This document shows, piece by piece, positions 23,919 to 37,207 of a DNA stretch of 64,000 nucleotides. The stretch is from assembly GCF_000764305.2 (NCBI RefSeq), contig NW_025943805.1, positions 179,466 to 243,465 of the forward strand. The letters are read 5' to 3'. Made by a program: the position numbers and the translations under genes. How positions within the stretch are numbered: the stretch's first letter is position 1; each line of letters begins with the position of its first letter. Origin of the DNA: Hyalella azteca. Taxonomy: Eukaryota > Arthropoda > Malacostraca > Amphipoda > Hyalellidae. The notes beneath the pieces were generated by a model. That model ran no database searches. It was not told the origin of the DNA and saw only the letters and a list, made by a program, of their open reading frames with translations.

Positions 23919-26900
23919 ATATAATTTACCACTGAAATTCAAATTCTATATTTAATGAATTTCAAAATAAGATTTATATAGAATTTTTACGTTCTCTTGG
24001 GTTTCCGGGAGGCCTCAATCGTCGTTTTTTCTTGCTCTGCAGGTCAACGATGATTGAGAAAAATCCATTCAGTTAAAAATAATTACAGTGCTTCATGGTG
24101 AACTGAAATCTATGTGAATAATCAATAAAATAGGCTTTGATTTCTTAAAATTAAATTTGGTTTTATTAATATGAATAAAGTTGTCGATTTTGAATTGGTT
24201 GGTGGTTCACGGCATTATATGTCGACTGGTCAGACAAACAAAAAAAGTTTTTTCCTTGTAAGCAAATAAAGAAAGTCAGCCGTCAAAAACGTCGCCAGAA
24301 ACACCGGCTGAAAACAGTGTGTTGGCTTACAGACGGGCGGGGTTTTCGGGTTTCGCGGGTGAATGAGATTAGGGCTAAGCCATAACGCTAGACCGGACAC
24401 TGATCGTAAGTGCGTGGCAACATCTTACCGAACATGAAAACTATGATTATTGCAAGATCTTTGAAGCTTAAATATAAAGTACAAGATGAATTATATTTAT
24501 AGTTGCAAATATGTATTGGAGAAAGTTTTATTAAATGATAACGAAAAATGTTGTGATATATCCTATCCGATTTTGCCAGGGACGCACTCGAGCTGTCATG
24601 CTAGGCTGAATATCTGCAACGTGTCACTCAACTTCCATGCTGGTGAGAATATCGCCGAGCGATCTCGAGGTGTTGGAAATCGGCGAAAGTTGGGCGTGTG
24701 ACCATCGGTACGACGATATAACGACTGTGACAAGGACTCATAAGTGGCGGTTGTAGAATAGTGGGAACTGTTGTTTTGTTAATGTAGCTTGTTCCTAGCA
24801 AGGCATCGCGCGATATAGTACTTCATTTGTGTACTCATGGTCTAAAATATGCCGGAACGGCCATCTTATCAAGTTATCATGAGAGGTAACTAAATTACAG
24901 TTGATATTCACACTACTGCTTAGTGGCCTCCGATAAAACTGTTGGAAGGCTTGAGTTGTTGACGGGATTTATACGTTGAAAACGGGGCAGAAATCGTGAG
25001 TGTAGTTCTTGTCATTAAATGTGCGTGGATTACTCTGACACTGCGATGGCGGTTTATTTGGCTATGCCAAGTTTTTAATTCTACTTGAAAAAAGTTATAT
25101 ACGTACTCTTAATTAGTACATTACGCTCGTCATTTCTGCACTCGAAAAAATGGAGTAAAATCAGCACCCAAAATTATTTTTGAGTGCCTGGAGATTCTCT
25201 TATCCAAAAATAGATTCAACTCTGAAGACACGAAAAGTAACTAACATAACTAATATAACTAACACAGCATGAATTATAAGCAAGCTTCAGAAGATAATTC
25301 AGATTCGAGATTATGTGTTGAATATTATTAAGTGCAAGAACGCGTTGGTGAGCGTAGAGCAAGGCACACAAAATGCCAGATGAGACCAGATATTTTTTCG
25401 CTCCGGTGGTTTACCAAACGTGTGCCAGCTTCCAGGGCGAGGAATATTCTTCACCGAAGCCTCGAAGGCATGAAAAATCGATAAGGTCCACACAAAACAC
25501 AAGGTGTGGCCAATTTTATATAAAAGCTAGCGGGTGAATTGTGACGCTCGGCTGGTCATAGCAATTATGAACGCGAAAAAAATTGGGTGCACATCGCTGG
25601 CTGTGGTTTCTTCGAAGGGACCTATAGAGGTGACTTGAAGTTGAGGTCCGTATGCATAAAGCCTGTCCACTTCAGTCGAATAAAGTACATGAAATGTTAA
25701 TAAAAAACCACTAGTGTCGCTACTTCTCATCCTTGAAGTGCTTCTACGCATGAATAATTTTTAAAAGAAGTCTTCATAAATAAAGAAGAAGTCAGAATGG
25801 CTTTGTGAATCAGCGAAAAGGAAAAAAATCCTGATGGTCATATACTGAATTTTTCGATATTAAAAGAATCACCATTTAAAGCCTGTTATTCACTATTTAA
25901 TTTTTGTAACCTGGTTATAACCCGGCTTTGATGAATTATTGTGAACTACAAAAAAAAAAAAAACACCCAGGAATTCAGCTTTCTTTTTGAAGGGTTGGAT
26001 TCTATGGTCAAATATTAGATGAAAATCGTCGAACCTGAGAGGTTGTTGAAGTGATGAAGCTGTTGCTATAATGCATTAAATCCTTCCCTTAGAAGAAGCA
26101 CTCAGTTCTGGCATGGTGGATACAAGGGATCACCTGTGATCCAATTAGCTGGAGTAGCTCAAGCATCATCGATATGCACGAAGCTTATTATGACCAAACC
26201 GATAAGTCGCAGGGAATTAAGGAGTTGAGCGATCTATACTGGTGGGCTACGTGCTATATTTGCATCCTTTCAGTGCACCAGGGACGTACTGGAAAATTGG
26301 GCGATGCAAAATCTTGATTGCAACGTTGTGAAGCTATGTTCATGATCCATTATCGGTAGAAAAAATTTCTTTGCTGCCTGCATGAACTAGACTATAGGTT
26401 TTATTAATAATTATTACTAACTTTAGCTTAATTTGCCTTGTTTATCTTGGTTATAGAATTCTGAAAAAAATTCCGTAAGACTTAACATAAATAAAAACAC
26501 ATTCAAATAAATATTTCGACCAAGGCATATATTATTTAAAATACCCCTACATTTCATGAAAAACTATGAAAGTTGAGTTAATAACGCGAAAATTAGAACT
26601 GACGTTACTCAACAATTATTGCATGAATTTCTATACAACTTCTTCCCACATGAATTACAGCTTAGAGAATATATTGCTAGCCAGAAAACGTTCACACGCA
26701 ATGTACAGTCATCCAAAATTAGAGACTAATTGTAAAGAAATATCGCGAATTATGACAAAATACAGTTAAGCATCAAAGGTTGTACACAAACTTTAATTGA
26801 CACACAGTTATGAATACGATTAAATGAACAATGAAAAGAGTATTTATACTCAGAAGCAGTTTGTATTTGTTAGTGGCGACGTATAGTTACTGTTAATAGC

Positions 26901-29331
26901 CTTTCTTATCACCTTGAACGACCGTGGTTTAAGTGTATTCATGAACCAATAATATCTCTAAAATATAACACAAGAACCAGAATTCACTTAGGAACAACAG
27001 TATAGAAATGAATAGCTCATGGAAGGCGTAATGAACTTTTTTGATGTGCCCAAACGCAAAACGCATTTTTGTCCCTGCGGAAGTACTCATAATTTGGGTG
27101 TGAATTAATTACCTATAATGATAGAAGAAATGTTTTCAAAGCGTTATGCAATAGAATGACAGTTAATAAAGGAAAAACGAGGCTTACACTACTGCTCTAT
27201 TACTTCATCTATCAGTAAGAAGGCTTTGATTCCAGAATATTTGGACTGATTAATTCTTTGTAGTAGACATCGCTATCTTGATTCATGATTATAATTCAGA
27301 ACGCGTGATGTTTTTAGTCAAGTCTGTGAAGATTGAATTTGGAATTTGCACTGGTCACTCGTTTAAATTATTAACAATGCATAAAACTTGACCGCATGAA
27401 CAGAAACGCATTATCATGATGATGATATCGATAAAAAATCTAAAAGTTAAACCGTTTATCTTATATAATACTCCTAGCATTTTCTTGTCAGGAGTATCTT
27501 TTGCTTCTGTAGATGCATCGAATAAATTTCATATATTTCCCTCAAAAACTGAATCGCACGCATCAAGATTATTAATTTATATTTATTATTATTATTTAAT
27601 TATTATTATTATTAATAATTTATACACTTTATTATTATTATTAATTATTATTAATTTATACACTTTTATTCAGATGGTCCATTCCACCTAATTCAGTTCA
27701 AGGCGATTTAATGCAGAGCAGTTCGCTCGCTCGTCTCATTACTACAGCGAATATTATTGCCGTGGTCGCTAATGAGGGAAGAACGCGGCTAACGAACCTC
27801 AGCACCGGCAAAACTTCTCCGAAAAAGTGGTTTTGTCAGAAGCCTTGCGCTGCTGGACCCCTACTTATCATCTGCCGTCATCATCGCAGGCCACGCCAAA
27901 GCATCTAGATGCTTGCCGGGTCCCATACTTTCAAAAAAAACTTAAGAGATCGTAAGTTCATCAGCCAATCATTGACGGCCTTTGAAGCAAAATCCACCAA
28001 TCATAGACAAGAAAATAGAGCGTAAGTACTTACGTTCGCTTAGCGAGTTTTGAAAGTCCCAAAAGAGTTCATATTCTTGCGTTATTAATGTAAAGGTGAC
28101 CAGGTAGCGCATGCAAATGAGGGTGACGTAAACAACCAGAGCTGCTGCATGAATAAACATGCTTGAATATGCGATGAGGCTATAACACTGAATATTTGTG
28201 CAGTGTATAAGCTTAAAATAGTATACTAATCAGGGTAATTTCTGTATGAGATTATCGCAAATCACACCCACGTTAAAAGCACCTCGAGAATTACGATGAA
28301 ACTGGGAAGTACACTCAGTCTTTGTAAAATTATTTATGAATTCATCATGTAAGGAAGTCAAACACTGTACACTAATTAAGTTTATCTCTGAAAATTCTCG
28401 GTGAAGATAATTTTCTTCATAGAATAAGATTACAAAAAACATGGTAAAATAAATAATTTCCACATTAATGAGTAGTTAATCTGAAAGCAAATAGTACCAT
28501 GCTAACGCGATAAAAATAGAAGAACTATTTGTTCACAATCCCACTTATAGCCTGAAATAAACGAACATAACTACACAAATGGGCATTCATTCTAAACAAC
28601 AACTCCTGTACTCCGTAAAAGGAGTACATAAGTGTTGTTTTCGCCTCACTTCGAACTATAACAACTGGAGCGAGGCACAGGCTCAAGCATATCTTACAGA
28701 GGAGCACTTATGTTGCTCTCTACCCTAGCTGCCGGCCAAATCGTACATTGGACAAAGAGGTAACACGACCTCGGTAGAGCGCTAGCCGGCGACAGGCAGT
28801 TCTTCCAGTTCCCGGAGTTAGGAGCTCTAGAGGCACCTCAGGCAATGACCAACACCTCAGGATTTTGGTTACAGAGCCCAGCTTTTGCCCCATCGATGCA
28901 GTTATTCTCAGAAGGAATGTTTTGTTAGACTGCTCAACTTGGCCCAAAAAATGCTCCCGCTCCTATGGCATGCGGCTCTGCATGGGAGTAAAATGAGCCA
29001 CTGGTGGAATAGCAGGATCGTTGAAATAGGAGTAGATCGAGCTCAAGTGATCTGCGGGATCTTTGTAACCTGATGAAGTTGAACTCGATTATGCGGGTGG
29101 GTGATGCTGTTCGCTTCATCGAATGTTGATCTTGATTGGATTTTTGGGTTTGACCGTATTGGAAATTCGTAGAAATGAAATCTTGTTTATATGTACTCGG
29201 AACTGACAATCCACCACTTTTATATATAGTGTATCCAATAATTTATTTGTTAAGATTTTACATGTTACGCATTTCCCTTTGACAGCAAATCTTAAATTTT
29301 TTTTTAATTTTCGTCTATCTAGATAATGATT
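23919..29331. other. noncoding stretch with weak exon-like segments
   Basis: No supported gene. Two segments are mildly exon-like. On plus, an open frame follows the acceptor-like TCCTTCCCTTAG ending near 26092 and runs to a stop near 26317 (about 74 codons). On minus, 25527-25751 is open for 74 codons with modest G bias at codon position 1. Neither resembles a family I know. A 14-base poly-A run lies at 25950-25963. Confidence 0.4.
27577..27666 (+). repeat. ATT-rich duplicated microsatellite
   Basis: An (ATT)n tract ends in AATTTATACACTTT, and the whole block of roughly 38 bases is duplicated once in tandem with small length differences. Confidence 0.75.
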
Positions 29332-29429
29332 ATAGGAAATTTTAGAATGATTAAATTGATAGGAAATTTTAGAATGATTAAATTGATAGGAAATTTTAGA
29401 ATGATTAAATTGATAGGAAATTTTAGAAT
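29332..29429 (+). repeat. 27-bp tandem repeat, 3.6 copies
   Basis: Three identical 27-bp units start at 29332, 29359 and 29386, followed by a partial fourth of 17 bases. Each begins ATAGGAAATTTTAGAATGA. The lack of any differences between full units suggests very recent amplification. Confidence 0.95.
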
Positions 29430-30076
29430 CTAGAGCGACACTCAGTTATAATAGTTTTTTATACCAAAATTCTGCATGACAACGAGATCAAATTAATAAA
29501 CATTTATATCATACAAAAAGTAAGAGAATTTGCGTGGCAGAAATGGTTATATCCGACCGAAAATATTCTAAGCGCGGCAACTGTCTGAACTTTTTTCAAT
29601 ACACTGCAATCAAACAGCGCATACGTACAATAATTAAGCGCAAGTCACCTCTGTGCCTAAGGTTTGCATAATTACCGATAGAAAATTGGTCCTTCCATTA
29701 ATGAGATTAGTTTGCATTCCTTTAACGAGATTATATGCAAATTTTCCACCAGTGATCATTACGTTATGGAAAGTCACTTGTTTGAAATTTGCAAACAATA
29801 GCGACTTTCTATAATTAATGTGTTAAAAATGGTTGTATGTGAGCTGAACAATATTAATTGAATATATATCCTGAATTGGAAATTTTATTTTGGCGACAGA
29901 ATCATATGACTACGAAAGTTGGAGAAAGGGATTGTGAAAAAATTGTATATGTTTTTGCAGATTACAGTAATTCTGTTCCTTAAAAAATGAAACATTCGGA
30001 TTTCCTATAAACTACGCAACGTTCGCTAAGTGTTGCTTTGAATGAGCATTTTTTCAAAACATTGCTTTTTTGCATT

Positions 30077-30123
30077 GCTTTAAATAGTGGAACTAAACAA
30101 AGTTTAGTTCCACTATTTAAAGC
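30077..30123. repeat. perfect palindrome, 22-bp arms with 3-base loop
   Basis: Arms at 30077-30098 and 30102-30123 are exact reverse complements with no mismatch, separated only by AAA. The loop is too tight and the stem too perfect for a typical microRNA precursor. It is either a snap-back replication product, a very short foldback element or a young inverted duplication. Confidence 0.95.
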
Positions 30124-30129
30124 TCCAAA

Positions 30130-31640
30130 ATACTGCACAGAACTTCAGGACTATTATATTCTGTGAACAGGATTCATGATATAAGAGGAATTTCAAATCT
30201 AAGGCTAAATCTATCCCTGACAACGCCGGTATAAGCTAATAGCATTTCATGTCATTTTTGGGCATCATTCTGAGTTAGAAATATTACGATTATCCTAACT
30301 TTATATGGTTTCCTCGGAGCTTCAAATGTCAGCAATTCAATAAGCCTTGATGAGAATGGTATCCATGATACTTTGCTTTTGACATGAGGCGTCGTCCTAA
30401 AAAGTTTCATATCTGAGCAATGATGTGTGAACCTACTGGGCGCACCTGTCATGCCGGATTAACCTGCGACTTTGACTTTCATTGTTTTTTTTTTTATTTT
30501 AACCTTCAATATCTACTGCCATGTAGGGAATACGTTTCACTGCAGCCTCCAACATCACCATCCGTTCAAACGTTCATGTAATTAATATACGTACTATATT
30601 GAAACACTTTCATGCCTTGCATTTTGCTTGTGCCATTCTTACCGAAAATTGCGGCAGTCTTTATGTTCATTTTCGGTGGATTACATATAATTAATAAACA
30701 TACGCATATATATAAACGAATGGCTTTAAATTTAGGTATGGAAATATGTCATGTCAATATAATAATATCATACATGTTAATCCTTGACTAGAATAGGTTA
30801 TTATCAAAACGTGAGCGTTCTTGATAAAACAACGCAACGCCTCCGATAAATAGAAGCGACTCAGGAAAGAATAGGATATGCAGACATAAGTTAATGCAGT
30901 TCTACAAACCGATTCTTAACAAGACTTGTGTTTCAGTCAGCGAGCTGCCAGTTAAATCAGTGTTCTTTAAACAGCTCGGCGTGTTTAATAGCTATTACAC
31001 TCACCACTCTTGTAACTGTTCTGAGCATCTCAGCCTCTAATGATTCAGATCATTTCCTGCCTTTCAGCGCCTCTCTTCAGCACTCGAAGGAAGTTTAACA
31101 ACTGCCAGAGGTGATGCAGATCAAATCTTATCTCGTAGCACTGATAGCTGGCAGGATGCGTAAGAGATAAATTTCGTATCAAGTCTGTAATTTGTTGCAT
31201 TTACTTGGAAATTCTGAGGAATAACAACAGTCAGCTGGAAAACAAAATTAAGATATACAGATGCTGTCTGACCATCATTTAATTGCGACTGAAATTCATG
31301 AAAGTACTAATTTCACAACCATCAGTTTGCACAAATGCAGGAAATAACAGATCGTGGTAAACATACACTATAAAAAGTTTCGTAATAGAAATACTTTCAC
31401 TGACATTCTAAACTCAACTTGTAAGTTGCATATAACAGTTGCAAGTCGTGAAGATTGAAAGGATTTGTTATTATTACTTGCATGCGTAAATATAACTCTT
31501 TTCTAATTTAAAACTTCCAACATGTTTTCTTAAATTCAATTTCGACTGGAAAGTCATTCAATTTCGACTTTCGATTCCAATGCAAAATTTATAAAGAAAG
31601 CAGCTTTATTCAATGCAAAAATAAATTCCCCATTAAGATA
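30130..31640. other. noncoding stretch
   Basis: No gene, long repeat or structured RNA was recognised. Poly-T (11 bases) lies at 30485-30495. Confidence 0.5.
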
Positions 31641-31647
31641 GTTACCC

Positions 31648-31827
31648 GTGATACGCGTCCTCATAGACAACCTCTATCGAACGTATCACTTGGACTTATC
31701 TGTGCTTGTAGACGTACGCGTTCAAGGCAGCGCGCGATACGAACGCTATCTGGCAAGTTTAAATTCAATAGACACAATTATCGCAGTCAACCATCCAACG
31801 CGACAGTATAGCTCCCGCCTATCCTGA
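31648..31827 (+). CDS. weak candidate exon, unknown protein
   Basis: A frame of 59 codons, with stop at 31825-31827, lies in a GC-richer island. It has G at codon position 1 in about 27% of codons against 19% and 14% at positions 2 and 3. It begins at GTG, not ATG, just after an in-frame TAG, so it would have to be an exon. The best acceptor is AAGATAG at 31632-31638, which is weak. The peptide reads plausibly (for example SVLVDVRVQGSARYERYLAS), but I recognise no family. It may be chance. Confidence 0.15.
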   Translation: MIRVLIDNLYRTYHLDLSVLVDVRVQGSARYERYLASLNSIDTIIAVNHPTRQYSSRLS

Positions 31828-31920
31828 CGAGACTTCAACAAACTGGCTGTAGAACTATTACTTACTAGCCTCAGCTCCTAGGTATCAGGGAAAGCCTGCT
31901 TTTACTTTGGGTTTTTCGGC

Positions 31921-32079
31921 GAGCGTATATCGAAGGAATAAGTACATAGTACTTAAGTTAATTTTTGAGGAATAAAAAATAAAAAAATATGTTGGGGAAT
32001 GAGCATATACCGAAGGAATAGATACATAATACTCAAGTTAATTTTTGAGGAATAAAAAATGGAAAATATTTTGAGGAAT
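31921..32079 (+). repeat. tandem duplication of an 80-bp unit
   Basis: Unit 1 (31921-32000) and unit 2 (32001-32079) share GAAGGAATA..TACATA.TACT.AAGTTAATTTTTGAGGAATAAAAAAT. They differ by about ten substitutions, so the duplication is older than those at 19.4 and 29.3 kb. Confidence 0.85.
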
Positions 32080-32200
32080 GAGCCTCGTTACGGAATTTGG
32101 AATGGTACGTAAATGAAATGATTGGCAAATGAATTCTACGCTCTAACTCATACTTCGTCAGTTTGTTTTTCAAAAACATATTCTCGCCCTCCAAAGAATT

Positions 32201-32458
32201 TTATCTCATCGCTTCCATGAATGTTCCATCGAACTCAATCGTTGCTCGAGGCTCATACGTAAATAAAAGTGGTCGTTTTAACTTTATTTCATAGAAACTG
32301 ACGAGCAAAGCCAGCAGCATCCAATAATGCCATCGGCGAGGTGTAGGTGGAGAGCCCTTATTAACCTGCCAAGGGTTCGTAATGATACGCTCAACTAGAC
32401 CTGGAAGAGCTAGCCTTGCGGCTTCCTCCTTTGCCACGAGAACGCGACCTATTTTCAT
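32201..32458 (-). CDS. weak candidate ORF, unknown 85-residue protein
   Basis: An ATG-started minus-strand frame of 85 codons sits in a block clearly richer in G+C than its flanks. G is at codon position 1 in about 28% of codons versus 19% at position 2. Residues 1-30 are mixed and charged, residues about 43-56 are hydrophobic (HYWMLLALLVSFYE), a possible single membrane segment, and the C-terminus is acidic. A donor-like CAG/GTTAAT lies within it, so only the first part might be an exon. I recognise no domain. Chance is a real alternative. Confidence 0.2.
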   Translation of the reverse strand: MKIGRVLVAKEEAARLALPGLVERIITNPWQVNKGSPPTPRRWHYWMLLALLVSFYEIKLKRPLLFTYEPRATIEFDGTFMEAMR

Positions 32459-35400
32459 TTCATAGATAAACGGGACGTTTCTATTTCATATCTGATGACC
32501 ACGATGTGAACAGTGAAGAAACGGAAAAAATGTTGTATCGGAAATCGAGGAATTGGAAGACGATTTTAGTAACGAATTTTATAATTTTTTTATAATCTTA
32601 AGTTTTCGAAAACATATTCTGTTATATTTCTATTTGTTATATCCATGTTATAGCAGGCAATTTTGTCTTTCTATGATTTGTTAAGGGTGACAAACCCTTC
32701 TTAATTACTCGACCCTTCTTAATAAATCGGAATTCTGTGCAATATCGAGTCGCAACTCACGCAACGTTACTATTGCTGCAAAATCGAAAAGAAGTTCGCT
32801 CATATCTCGCATTGACATTCCTCACAATGAAATGCATAAAATATAGCACTTAAATACATAAAGATAATGTCTGTAAATGTATATTTTTATACATAGTTGT
32901 TTATAGTTCACAACGCAGGAGAACGTACACTTCAAGTAAATATATCAAATCGTTTTGTCTTCTTCGTGGCGGTGAAATTTCCAAGTTCAACTGAAATAAA
33001 GTGAAAGAAAGCCTTCAATAACTTTATACGTAATCAGTTGAAAGAACGCACTATCTTAGGGCATTTGAGCCGGTATAAAAATTCAACGAAATATATTTGT
33101 TGACGGCACCATGGCCATGCATGAACTTATTTTTTCATGAAATACTTTGTTTTTCACTGAGTTAACTGAAAAATAATCATCTAATTTATCACTATCTCTG
33201 TTCAAGAACAAAAAACGAATAATTTCACAATAACTAATGCTTTATTCAATATGCTGATTCAAATTTTCAACAAGCAACATTCCATTCAACACACAGTAAT
33301 CGGGTAGAGAGGCTAAAAATTTCGACGGCAAATTTCTCCTTAACTGAGAAACCGGATCAGGTGCAATGCACCCGAACCTCATCGTAATTTTCAGATTACA
33401 AGTCTAATACCCGGGAGTCAACCGAAATTTTCAGCGTAATTACGGATATGGCAGGGTATCATTTCCAAAACATCAATGATCAGACATATCACTGAATAAA
33501 AAAATTTAAGGCCTAGAAACACTATACTACCTAGAATTACTACCTAAGGCCTAGAAACCTAGAAACTATAATCGTAATGCGATGACTAATAATAGGTTGG
33601 TTGAAAGTTCATATTCTTTAAGGGATGTGTTTACTATTTAATTAATTATCAAACAAAGAAAAGTATTCAGCAGAAACAGATGTTGAAATGTTGCTTTCTG
33701 CACTGGAAGAAAGAGTAAATTTATTCTAAAAACGATGCAATTATAAAAAGGAATGAGCTCGAAAGGATTTTAAAATACATTTTAACCACAAACGCATAAA
33801 TAAATACCTGTCCTGAGATATATTTCAAGACATCTCATGATTTTGCGACAGAAACCCAATATTTCACACGTGAATATATCTTGATGCTTGCGTAGTACAT
33901 CTACACAAATGAGCAAAAACAGAAAGAACAGAGAAGTTAATAAAGCTGTATTAAATAACATTAATAACATTGAGAACATTGATAAAGCTGTATTCGCTGC
34001 TATTGAGCTGTGACCGGATAATTGGCATCATTCAAACGCCGCGAATTTCACGTCTTTTGTTGAAGTTGAGGTATGGAGGTAAAGTCTTGCATGTTTATCC
34101 TTACTTTGACCTGCCAGATGAAAGCCACGAAGTCTTGGCGGTTGACCATCCTGCTCACGGGCATGACTAGGCGACGAGGTACCGAAAATTTGATGACATA
34201 TTTCTGATTTGTCCAAGTTTACACATGGGCTTTTCTGTATCTAATAAAGCTTGAAAACATTTTCGAACGCATCTATTGTTACATATGTGCAGGTAAAACG
34301 TAATTTTTCTTTGAATCACATGGTTGTTAGTTAAAAAATTTTTCTTGCAGAAATAATTGAATAAAAAAAATTTAATTTAATTACATTTCATACAAAATGT
34401 TTCGTGAATTTGCCTTTTCACTGATATGAAGGATGGGCTATTACGATGTTAACTAGGTGATGAGCCTATAGTTACCACTGCAGTCAATCGAATTCTCGAA
34501 AATAGAATATGATTTGAGACCGATATATCATTGAGGGATAATTGAGCTCTGGCCTTAAATTACCTTGACCTCCGATGCAAATAACATTTGACGAAAGTTA
34601 ATGTATACGTAGACAAAGGGCTAAATCTCAACGGATTAAATCGGACCATTACTGCTCCCGCCGGCTACATCGATCAGTAGCCAAACTCTTCTGATAACTT
34701 CGACATATGTTGCGTTGACTCACCAAGATGCTACATACAATTGACAGTTGTGAAGGTAGCTCTACTATGAGAGCCTCTGAAGCAAACTAATTAAGTATGG
34801 TTCCGAGAAACTCAAAGCCCGGCCGGTGCAAGAACGAGGCGGCATACCAGCGACTGGACCAGCACGGCAATCTTGCTTGGCAGAGCCGAGGAGCCGCGAG
34901 GCAGGCTATCCGTCAGTCGAGTTGGAAGGTTTTGTGCCTTGTGTTGTGCCTATTATGAGGCATCGAAACACTGCCTCTAATACAGGGCTTCTGATGCCTC
35001 CAGGGACACGTTCTAGCTCAAGAAACGGAGCTCAAAGTGCGGTAAGAATGCGGGGGTATATGGCAATTCTGGCTTCTATTGTACATTTTCTTTTGATGGA
35101 CGAATCTCTCTGGAACTTCTGAAAGGCTTTTCATGCAATGACAAACAACGGGAATCTCCTAAAATTTGCCAAAAAGTGCACCACGGCCCGCGAGAGGAGC
35201 TTCAATATTTCTTGGCAGACCGCTAGCTTGAACTTTAGGAGCTTGCTGAATTCTTTCGGAAACTTGAGCGCAGAGATGAATAAGTGAGCATGATATTCTT
35301 GATCCGTTATTTAATGCTAGCATAATTGTAGTTCAGATTTAAAATAACGATGATAAAAGAGTAAAAAACTGATGAAAAAAATAAACTGATGAAAGTAAGT

Positions 35401-37046
35401 TTAGACTTGACGAATGAATGAAAAAATATCATGGAGTTATGAACGCACACGGTTTTAGATTATTGGATAATTTTTTATTCATCTTGTCTCAGTCCAGACT
35501 CAGGTTTTCAATACCATTCCCGATATTGAGATTCTAGCCTCCAACCACCAGCGGTATCCCGAAAATCGTCATGTCGCGTTCAATGAACCTGAAAAATTAC
35601 AGACATCGTAAGAAGTAGCGAGTTTGGCCTTTGCTTGCACACTCACTCATTGATCACATTACAAGAAATCAACTATTGCGAACTGGCGAAAGCCTGCGGA
35701 AAAATCGCAGCTGTAGATGACCATTCGATCCTGATGCAAAATAACAGTTACATAGCTCATATTTTCTCTGGATGAATTATTTAGAATAATGTGAATAGAT
35801 GAATAATGTAAAAGCTTTGAGTTGAATAAGAAAAAGTAAAACCTCGTAATAAATAATTTGCTTATGATTGCTAACTTCGCTAAAATTTACTGCATGTATG
35901 ATATAGGAGAAGTGCTCTGAACTAAAAAAAAATGCCTAGAGGCATGCACTTATTGTCTGCTATGAATGATGCCGTGCATAGCCTGGCTAAGTTGGACGGT
36001 ACAAGACTCTAGTGCATGCTTACACACTCTTCATAATAACTGAGACACAGCAATAGAGCATTGAGGTCTACCACTTATTTGGAGGTTGATTAACGTAGAT
36101 TGATCATCGGGGGGCAGCTTAACTGCATGAAGTGGGTATCGCATGCAAGCTCTGATGACCTCAGCTCATTGGTCTTCATGAACTCTTTCCAAAATGTGAT
36201 GGATGAGCAATGTTAACATGTATGGGTACTAAAATTAATTAATTAATGAATAGATGCGCATCTGCGCTGCGGCTGTTTTTCAAAGAAAACAGGCATGATA
36301 ACTCTGCGAAAATTGTTAAAACTTTAATCAGTTCGGAAAATTATAGCTCAGTTGAGATACATAGCTACGCATAAGCGCAGCTTCGAATAAAATTTTGTCT
36401 AATGTTAAATTAAATAAAAATGTGATTGAAAGAGTGTTTGTGATGTTAAGATAGGAAGAAATCGTGAAAGTACAACAAAATTTGTTAACATGCATGATTG
36501 AAATGCAAATAACTGTTTACAAAATCATACTGAAAAAAATAAATGAACAAATTCACAAATGACTGCTGCCAGTCGATCTGATTTTATTATTAAGGAGCTA
36601 AAAATCACTCATTATGAGCAACATAAAACAAAGACCAGGATTCGTTTAATACATTCATGAGAATGAATAAATGAATAGTAATTCAATCGAAGTTTAAACA
36701 TTTCTCACTGTGATATGCCGGATGCCTTAGCCGGCCAAGCTGAAAGTGTAAAGAATGGATAACTGCAACATCGCGACTAAACGCCGCAGAAAAAAGTTCA
36801 GTCAGCGCATAACGTTTGGCAAATATTATCTAAATGATAATTATTGTTATATAGGCATCATTTGTAGACTTTTCTTTTATTTGCTACTGTGTACTAGATA
36901 GTAAGATATACCCTAAGACAAATTAAACAAATATAAATAGGGGCAGGAAAAAGGAAAATCCACTTACGCAAAATCCACATGCGTTAAAAGATGCAATTGA
37001 TCCACATGTTTAATCCTAAAACTTGGGATTCCATTAGATCCCTACG
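32459..37046. other. noncoding stretch
   Basis: No supported gene. The plus frame 34826-35122 (98 codons) sits in a GC-richer patch but has no motif or splice support. A short self-similar patch with repeated CCTAGAAAC lies at about 33505-33570. Confidence 0.5.
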
Positions 37047-37207
37047 TGGTCAGGTTTTGATCACGCAGGGAAATGACCTATGCAACATTTATCTATCATT
37101 TGATTGCTTTCACGATACTTTCGTGATGTTTAAACTAATGAGCCTACTAAAACAATGGATAAATGACACGTCTAAACGACGTAAGCAAAATAAAACGAGT
37201 GTAAATG
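37047..37207 (+). repeat. dispersed repeat pair, copy A
   Basis: This matches 39767-39930 in the same orientation. Shared landmarks are TGGTCAGG, GATC, ATTGCTTTCA, CGTGA.GTTTAAA, GATAAATGACAC.TCTAAACGAC, GAAGCAA or GTAAGCAA, and GAGTGT.AATG. By eye it is about 70% identical. An apparent 84-codon frame (36991-37245) covers it, but the frame is broken in the other copy. Confidence 0.65.
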
